Positions 57,935-64,000 of a stretch of 64,000 nt of DNA are shown in pieces. Each line of letters starts with the position of its first letter. Positions within the stretch are counted from its first letter, which is position 1. Under the pieces are notes generated by a model. It made no database searches and was not told where the DNA came from. It worked only from the letters and a program-made list of their open reading frames with translations. This DNA comes from Histoplasma ohiense (lineage: Eukaryota > Ascomycota > Eurotiomycetes > Onygenales > Ajellomycetaceae): NCBI GenBank assembly GCA_017607445.1, contig JAEVHH010000005.1:935001-999000 (forward strand). The letters are read 5' to 3'. The position numbers and the translations under genes were made by a program.

Positions 57935-59207
57935 TTACGACGTGTTACTCAGAGTGAGGGGGCAAGGATAACTGTTCGGAGCCTTGGATAGATAGTAGGC
58001 GACGTGCAAACCAAGGGATGTCTCGTCACTGCGCCCGACAATTGACTTAGCAGGATGAAGGCCCAAATACCAACTTTCTCCAGTCTCATTTGTGATCCAC
58101 TCGTAAGCAATAGCCTGATCAAGGGTGGGGCTGGCAGCTTCCCTCATTGCTTGTAGAGCGGTTATCCAAGAGCCTTGCAGGGTAATGGAGCGAATTGATA
58201 GTTCTTCTAACCTGTGGCGACTTAGGAAGTTAATTAGGTCATTTTGGGAAGCAACAAGATTGCCTATCGAAAGGCGTTTGAGCTGCGGCCAAGTATAATT
58301 GGCAACAAATGATTTAAAATTTGCCTGATTGCGGAAAGGCGCATCTTCAGTGGAGATGGATAGATGGGTAAGCTGCGAGGCAATTGAGAGCAATTTTATA
58401 GCTTTCCCGTTGCCGACTACATCACTAAATCCCTCAGAACCAAACAAACTGGCTTGTGCTTTGGGACGCCATGGCATGTCCTTTATTGCGGAGAGGTAGA
58501 AAACTAGTTTTTTCAGGGATGAGAAAACTTCTTGAACCGGCTCCAGGTCCTCTTCGAACACGGAGTAAGTTAATGGTCCAACTTCTAGCACCGAAAGCCT
58601 AACCCTTTGTCGGGATAAAACACTCATCAGTGACATGAACTGACGGACAGAGCAGGCGGAAGACTGGGCGGATGGCATAGTGGGGTACATTCCGAAAGCT
58701 TCCTGAAACGTCTGCTTTCATTCGCCGCCCACCGTTTTCGAAGTATCTCATATAAATTCGGAGTGTTGTCAGCCTTGGAAACCTTGGGGTGGCAAGCTCG
58801 AAAGTGTGGACATCCTCTGCCGACAAAATTATATCATCTTGTGCTTCCAATAGCGGCCGATAAATTGAGAATTGACGGCACGATTGTTCCACTGATTCAT
58901 TCAAGAAACGAAGCTGCGAATGGAAGTGGCATTGATCTGGGATATGGACCAGGAGGGAGCAATCAAGCGCAAGGACTTCGATGTAAGCAGAAAAGATGGG
59001 ATGTGTTGCCATGTGCTTCAATTTCCTCAAGGAGTCATGCGTTGTGCTTAATGTGCAGGAGCGAGTCATGTATTTAGCACACGCACTTGCAAACATGTTG
59101 CAAACTAAGCGAAGGCTCTTCCGATCTTGGTATTCAACATCTCGAAAGATCTGTTGAAGCAATTCAGCCGGCAGTTGATTTAGTTTTAGGCCTTCGGTTC
59201 GGTTCAT
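57935..59207 (-). CDS. F-box-type protein, frame interrupted
   Basis: Starts at the ATG at 59205-59207 (MNRTEG). The N-terminus has an F-box (LNQLPAELLQQIFRDV, SLRLVCNMFASAC). The protein continues in one frame to a TAG at 58599-58601 and then in the next frame to a TAA at 57935-57937. The second part (LTHLSISTEDAPF, LKRLSIGNLV, LEELSIRSITLQGSW) has leucine-rich spacing typical of fungal F-box/LRR proteins. A continuous product would be about 420 aa. Two explanations fit: a one-base frameshift near 58600-58720, or a very short intron (49 nt from GTACCC to gtcag, phase 0) without a good branch site. I lean to a frameshift or recent pseudogene, but not firmly. Substrate unknown. Confidence 0.6.
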
Positions 59208-60350
59208 CTTCAACAATGCCTATAAAACAACAGAGGCAATTTGATCGGGACTCCAAGTCAAACTTGAAGTTGAGGGCAGTTGGGAGCTAGTTAAATAACA
59301 TCAGACAAGAGCATAATGAGTCAATAGAATACCAATCAAATATAAATTAAATCACTATAGAAGAAGTTGGTGTGGGAAAAATGAGTAGCAGGTTCGTGGT
59401 CAGTTAAAGAGTGTTTATACTGTGTGAGTCATGCGGTGGAGGGAAACCTTCCTTAACCTCTGAAAATTGGCATTTTCTGTAAGGCATTCATGCGACAGTC
59501 TAGCGTTAATCCCCACGGCTGTGCCAGCTTCCGGAGGTCTCAAGAGGTTTTTGAGCTAAGGCTAACATTTCTCTTATTGAGAACAAGTGAAATTATTGCC
59601 TGCTGCCCATTGTTCATGAGTGTTGGACGGCATAAACAGTACTATGTAAGCTAAAGGTAGTACTTGCGCAGAATGAGTGACATACATATGAAGCGAGGAG
59701 CTCTCAGCGCATTATCTGACGGGGTTGCGTGTGGTGTTGGCCCTTGTAACTTGATATTGAATGTTCTGCACTTTATCCGCTGCAGTGTGAAATCATCATT
59801 TGAAGTGCTACATGGATGACCATGAAAATTCGTTGATCTGTAAAATAATTGGACTCCAAAGCCCTGAAGGACATATGCCACCTTTTGAGTAAAGCCTCGT
59901 GCTGGACATGGATTAGTACTCCTGGCTGTTAGACCACGATCCTGTAGGACTACCGTTCCAAGCTCCAGTTCAATTTCAACTTTTCTTAACGGAGTTATTG
60001 GTCCTCCTCATTGAGACATGGTAGTCCAGTGCAACTGCTGCCATTGGGTACTCGTCAATAAGTGCACATATATATTAGTAGCTCCAGAATTGATACGGGT
60101 GGTGTTGGTGACAAGCTCGGAAAATTTGGTATTCGCGACGTTGGAACTATGGAAGAGATTATAGGTCATGTGACCATGGATCAAATATCGGAATCCCAAA
60201 ATGTATCAAACTGAACTCAAGAATTGAGAGGTTTGCTTTTGACATTTCCTTTTCAACCATCACACCGTACACACGAACTTTGCGCGAAAGAGGCCATACG
60301 TTTGCTTGATCTATTGCTGTCTCATTGTGCCACCTGGCACCCATACCAAC
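59208..60350. promoter_or_regulatory. Divergent region upstream of SMD1 and the F-box gene
   Basis: 1.1 kb between two divergent starts. Small frames on both strands have no family. No dominant motif seen. Confidence 0.45.
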
Positions 60351-61024
60351 ATGAAGCTCGTACGGTGCGTTATGCATCTTTGATCTTCTGCACAATGCAC
60401 TCTTAGTTCCTTTGGTCAGGTCGCGAAAATTGTTCAGGGCAGCCAGCTGATATACCTTTCCATTTTGTACAGCTTTCTTATGAAATGCGCGAATGAAACC
60501 GTGACAATCGAACTGAAAAATGGTATGATCCCCCCCTTCCCCCCCGCCCCCCAACCCCAACCAGCCCGCCTACTGCTTTGCCCTATCGGCGCGCAATATT
60601 CGTCTCCTATATATCCACTGCAGCTCGCGCTCTATTCCTACAACGTGACAACAACAATCTATACATACCTGTTCTGCAGCGGTTTTTTGCTGACAGTTTG
60701 CTGTGGAATTTACTAGGCACTATCCTCCACGGCACCATAGCTTCCGTTTCGCCGCAAATGAACACGGCGCTGCGCACAGTCAAGATGACGGCAAAAGGCC
60801 GTGACCCGATCTCCCTTGACACAATAAACATTCGTGGATCTACCATCAGATATTACATCCTCCCTGACAGCCTTCCGCTAGACACATTACTCGTGGACGA
60901 CACGCCCAAGCCCAAGAACAAAGCTAGAAAGGAGGCAGATCGCGGACGGGGGGGAAGAGGCGGCGGCGGAAGAGGTCGAGGCGGTGGACGGGGTAGAGGA
61001 AGGGGACGGGGTCGAGGGTTCTGA
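60351..61024 (+). CDS. SMD1: Small nuclear ribonucleoprotein SmD1
   Basis: Core Sm protein of the spliceosomal snRNP ring. Three exons: 60351-60364 (14 nt, MKLVR), 60473-60522 (50 nt) and 60717-61024. Introns have GTGCGT/tacag and GTATGA/actag borders and phases 2 and 1; the product is 123 aa. It opens MKLVRFLMKCANETVTIELK, then GTILHGTIASVSPQMNTALR and IRGSTIRYYILPDSLPLD, which are the Sm1 and Sm2 motifs. It ends in the Arg-Gly repeat tail that is methylated and SMN-bound in other eukaryotes. Normal length. The tail-coding DNA is a G-rich repeat. Confidence 0.95.
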
Positions 61025-61476
61025 TCGATTCGCTTACTCTTTATGGGGGTTTTATTACGCTTGGATTTTGGCTGTACCTGTCACAACAAGCTGAGGCTGC
61101 ACACATTTAAATACTCCTCTGGGAACTAAAGAGGCGTGAATGTTTTGATTTCTCGTTCCTTTCCCTTTTCCCAGTCTATTCCCTTTTGCAATGAATCTTG
61201 CATGCACGGAACTGGATGACCTGCTTCGTGGATCTTTTCATAATTTTGTTTTATGTACTTCTCTATTATCCAATACAGCGAAATGATGATAATGTGCTTC
61301 GCTCTGTGCTTACTCCACATAGCCTTTGTTTACTAGTGGAAGATATCAAGCCTCATGTGCATCACGAAGCAAACTAGATTTGAACGACTAACAATTCAAC
61401 GAGAGAGTTTGACATCCACGGGGCGAACTCTATAGAGTTACCTGTTCGTTTGGTGTTATCTTATTTCTTTTATTTC
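61025..61476. other. Convergent spacer, SMD1 / MTQ2
   Basis: 452 bp holding the two 3' flanks, AT-rich. No gene seen. Confidence 0.6.
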
Positions 61477-62295
61477 TTAATTGATCTGTCTCCATATTCG
61501 CAATATCACCAATCGCTCCCAACCTGCTTTCACACCGCTCCTTCCTACAGTTTCAGCAGTCCATCCTGATCCCCAGCTAACGATACGCGCCTTCACCTCA
61601 TCTGGCTTGTTCTGCGCGCAGAGTAAAACGTACGCAACCCCACGTACTGGATCTAAGACCTCTGGTATTGAATTTAGAAGTCTGTTTGTAGTTTCCATTC
61701 CAAGTTCTCCGCCAGCATAAGAGAGAGAAAGGAGGTGAGACTCGCGTTCGAATTGCGGGAGAGAGATGTTCCCCATATCGGATGACGGGATGTCTGGCAA
61801 CTCCGAGGTAGGTACGTAAGGGGGATTGAAAATGAGGACATCCACAGATCCTGGCCTGAGGGGTGTGCAAAGATCTGCAGTTAGGGATGACAGGAATTTG
61901 GGTCGCACAGTCGATGGCTCAGCAACAGGGTTCCCGAGTCCGCGTTTCTGGACGTCGGTAATCGCCAAACAAACAGTTTGGCACGTTGCGCTGCAGGCAT
62001 TGCTATTCACATCCGTGCCCAAGGTTAGTATATCCCTTCTCCCAAAAATGACATCGGCGTTTGCAGCCACGAACGCTAGGACCACGCCTGAGCCGGTACC
62101 GACCTCAACCACAAGTGGTTGAGGGGAATTTGTAGAAGACCCGGGCTTTAAGCTTGTGTTAGAGGCATTGAACTTCTGGGTTAGCCATGCGGTTTCTGCA
62201 GCAGAGGAAAGCGTATCGAGGAACAAATAGCTATCCTCCGCTGGCTCATAGATGGTGTCGAAGGAGACGTGTGACGTCGATGGGGTTGGAAGCAT
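61477..62295 (-). CDS. MTQ2: eRF1 glutamine methyltransferase MTQ2
   Basis: HemK-type SAM-dependent methyltransferase that methylates the GGQ glutamine of translation release factor eRF1, with Trm112 as partner in yeast. Intronless, 272 aa. The motifs are a start segment with YEPAEDSYLFLD (family hallmark), SAM motif I VVEVGTGSGVV and the catalytic NPPY (IFNPPYVPT). Between motif I and NPPY lies an insertion with several Thr/Pro residues. It is preceded by TCACGTGG at about 62461-62468, near its start. The neighbour SDHAF3 lies on the opposite strand. Confidence 0.92.
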   Translation of the reverse strand: MLPTPSTSHVSFDTIYEPAEDSYLFLDTLSSAAETAWLTQKFNASNTSLKPGSSTNSPQPLVVEVGTGSGVVLAFVAANADVIFGRRDILTLGTDVNSNACSATCQTVCLAITDVQKRGLGNPVAEPSTVRPKFLSSLTADLCTPLRPGSVDVLIFNPPYVPTSELPDIPSSDMGNISLPQFERESHLLSLSYAGGELGMETTNRLLNSIPEVLDPVRGVAYVLLCAQNKPDEVKARIVSWGSGWTAETVGRSGVKAGWERLVILRIWRQIN

Positions 62296-62762
62296 GGTTG
62301 AACGATTGAACGAGTCCCCAGAAGATCTAGCTCAGAGCGACATCCCGCGTCCGCTGTGCGACGCAGCCGCTGCTGTTGATGGCTTGCCGGGTTTTGGGAC
62401 TTGAGCATCAATAACAACTCGAAGTCGAGGCTTTTCGATTGAAAGACCAAGTTCTATGAATCACGTGGCCATGAAATATCTCTTGTGCCTAATCAGGCAA
62501 TCCGCAATCGTTAATTCGGCACAAAAATCTAGATACAATATGAAGTTCGTACGCAATAATTTATGGATTTGAGTTTTTCATTTTCTTTCTACATCATTAC
62601 GATAGCTCTCAAGCGCTATTGGCCAGTTTTAGCTTCTCCTCTTTTGCAGCAACTTGAAACTTCCACATATTTAGTAGTGATCACCCATAAACCTTTGTTA
62701 GGCTTTATGCTTCTCAGGGTGGGGATTGTTCCAACTTCTATTTTTAATTGCAGCTGCACAAC
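62296..62762. promoter_or_regulatory. Divergent promoter region MTQ2 / SDHAF3
   Basis: 467 bp between divergent starts. Contains a TCACGTGG box at 62461-62468. No coding frame. Confidence 0.5.
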
Positions 62763-63306
62763 ATGAGGGTGTCTCCTAGGTTCATGGCCAACCCTTTGTC
62801 GATAACTCCAAGCTCTAGACAGCAGTCCGCTCTACTTCCGCCATTGCAGCTATATCGCCGTTTGCTCAGGGTACATCGAAAAAAACTCCCAAAAGACATG
62901 CGTTTGCTTGGCGATGAGTATGTGAAGAACGAATTTCGAGCTCACCGGAATGTGGATAACCCAATTCATATTGTAAATCGAACCTGGCGCCTCGTTACGC
63001 ATTTTCAAACAAAGGCTGATACATTGTTCGCCGACTAGGTTGGTTTCCTCACAGAATGGCAGCTATATGCTCAGAAAGTCGAAGGAGACACTTGGCAAGG
63101 CGAAAAGTTAGACAAAGCAAAAATCGATAAAATGAGCGGTACGTTTGGGTTTTTTCTTCTCTCCTTTTCATACCATTGTTTCGATTTTCTTTCAGATCGC
63201 TTCGTGCACAGTGACTAATCTGGTGATATACTTGGTATAATAAGACCAACAAATTGGACAGCTTTACGAGCTTATGAATACCCTAAAAAAGGAAGATAAA
63301 GATTGA
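62763..63306 (+). CDS. Succinate dehydrogenase assembly factor 3 (ACN9 family)
   Basis: LYR-family mitochondrial matrix factor needed to mature the iron-sulfur subunit of complex II. Three exons: 62763-62972, 63039-63138 and 63245-63306, with GT-AG introns in phases 0 and 1, encoding 123 aa. LYR is present in LQLYRRLLRVHRKKLP, followed by the family segment MRLLGDEYVKNEFRAHRNV and, across the first splice, HIVGFLTEWQLYAQ. The C-terminus is QQIGQLYELMNTL. In the last exon the short stop-adjacent KEDKD ends at TGA. The yeast gene is ACN9 (also SDH7). The start is the ATG at 62763; a TTG lies 15 nt above, so the ATG is preferred. Confidence 0.92.
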
Positions 63307-63807
63307 CCGTGACAATGAAATGGAAGGGATATATTCTCTAACTGTTTGTCATTTGACCGAGAGTGCTCATCGCTGTTGGCAGGTATTAACCATGCTACCC
63401 CTTACAAGGGCTCAAACAGTGAAGAATGTTTCAATAAACCATCTCCTTGTCCACTACCTGCGTTTGTCACTAAGTTTAGAAAATATGTTGGGTGTTCTGG
63501 CGTTACATATATTTATCTGCAGTGGCATGATTTTTTTTTAAAAAAAAAAAAAAAAAAAAATTAAAAAACTTCATCTTCTTCCCTTCCATATCGAATCTCC
63601 ACTTTCGATCGAGGGGTGCAATTTTGTCGGCGTTCAAATCAAAGCTTGAACAGACATAATAGCTTCCAAACGCCACGTCGCGAAGGCGCGCACACATCTC
63701 ACATTACACTCGCGAAGCCTATTTTCAAAAGGCTCCTATCTCCAACCTCGCTTCAACGATAATCGGCATCATCGAATCCAATTATAAGTTCAAACAGAGG
63801 AGACACC
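63307..63807. other. Intergenic, with T9A21 tract
   Basis: 501 bp between SDHAF3 and the gene at the right edge. Contains nine T then 21 A at 63531-63560. The segment just before 63808 is a probable promoter. No gene recognised. Confidence 0.6.
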
Positions 63808-64000
63808 ATGTGTCGACCCGTTCTCTTCAAATCGCCGACCTGTCTCCATCGGTGGTTCACCATCGGTTACCCCTGCGGAAAGGGAAATGGTTTCAACAAC
63901 TGCTCGAAGTTGACCGGCATCAACATCCTCCCCTTTAGTGTGGGATGTACTCTCACCTCCTGGCCCAAATCATGCCCCGTATGCAACCTGGAGGGAGACT
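63808..64000 (+). CDS. Cys-rich conserved fungal protein, 5' part only
   Basis: Starts at ATG 63808-63810 in context caccATGT and stays open to the window edge (about 64 codons). It opens MCRPVLFKSPTCLHRW, then PCGKGNGFNNCSKL, with eight Cys in the visible part, including CPVC. From memory, many Pezizomycotina have a small conserved protein beginning with this kind of MCRP..-C-HRW pattern. Its function is unknown. The Cys spacing (two CxxC-like pairs) suggests metal binding. The 3' end is outside the window. Confidence 0.6.
   Translation, partial: MCRPVLFKSPTCLHRWFTIGYPCGKGNGFNNCSKLTGINILPFSVGCTLTSWPKSCPVCNLEGD

Overview
The window is a piece of a filamentous ascomycete (Pezizomycotina) nuclear genome. 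The genes have short introns (mostly about 45-110 nt, often with a CTAAC-like branch site). Several products are typical of this group: alternative oxidase, KAR9, a SesA-type STAND N-terminal domain joined to ankyrin repeats, and fungal C2H2 regulators. Wide spacing, AT-rich islands, very long poly-A/poly-T tracts and many microsatellites resemble dimorphic Onygenales (Ajellomycetaceae). That placement is an inference; the species cannot be fixed from sequence alone.

Layout. 1-4.9 kb is gene-poor, with a small gene at 1.65-2.04 kb of a fungal 'RSL...D...W-NP' family. 4.98-8.9 kb (minus) holds mitochondrial alternative oxidase and a five-exon acylphosphatase. 9.7-15.6 kb (plus) holds a conserved Pezizomycotina protein of unknown function and the spindle-positioning protein KAR9, with a small minus-strand candidate gene between them. 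17.2-20.2 kb (minus) is a SesA-ankyrin gene. 20.2-27.9 kb is AT-rich and gene-poor; it contains a small predicted secreted protein (22.3-22.7 kb) of the same family as the 1.65 kb gene, and a four-exon minus-strand candidate (24.7-25.5 kb). 27.9-30.4 kb (minus) is a five-exon zinc-finger gene, followed by 3.9 kb of simple-sequence-rich DNA and a tRNA-Glu(CTC). 35.1-43.9 kb is a compact housekeeping block: MTM1 (minus), HRT3 F-box (plus), APC2 (minus), PKR1 (minus). 43.9-49.3 kb has no recognisable gene but holds a hairpin-type inverted repeat. 49.3-50.6 kb is a five-exon C2H2 transcription-factor candidate. 53.7-56.4 kb is a GTPBP1/2-like GTPase. 57.9-59.2 kb is a frame-disrupted F-box gene. 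60.35-63.3 kb is a second compact block: SMD1, MTQ2 and the SDHAF3/ACN9 assembly factor. The window ends inside a Cys-rich conserved gene.

Functionally this is mostly unlinked housekeeping: respiration (AOX, SDHAF3, MTM1), cell cycle and cytoskeleton (APC2, KAR9), ubiquitin ligation (HRT3, APC2), splicing (SMD1), translation (MTQ2, GTPBP-like) and the ER/V-ATPase (PKR1). Lineage-specific genes lie in or beside the AT-rich accessory DNA. I saw no CRISPR, phage or biosynthetic cluster. The most interesting unexplained items are the pair of related small proteins, the splice-defined small genes (a 13-nt microexon and two GC-AG introns), and the dispersed, partly palindromic repeat at 21.3 and 44.8 kb.
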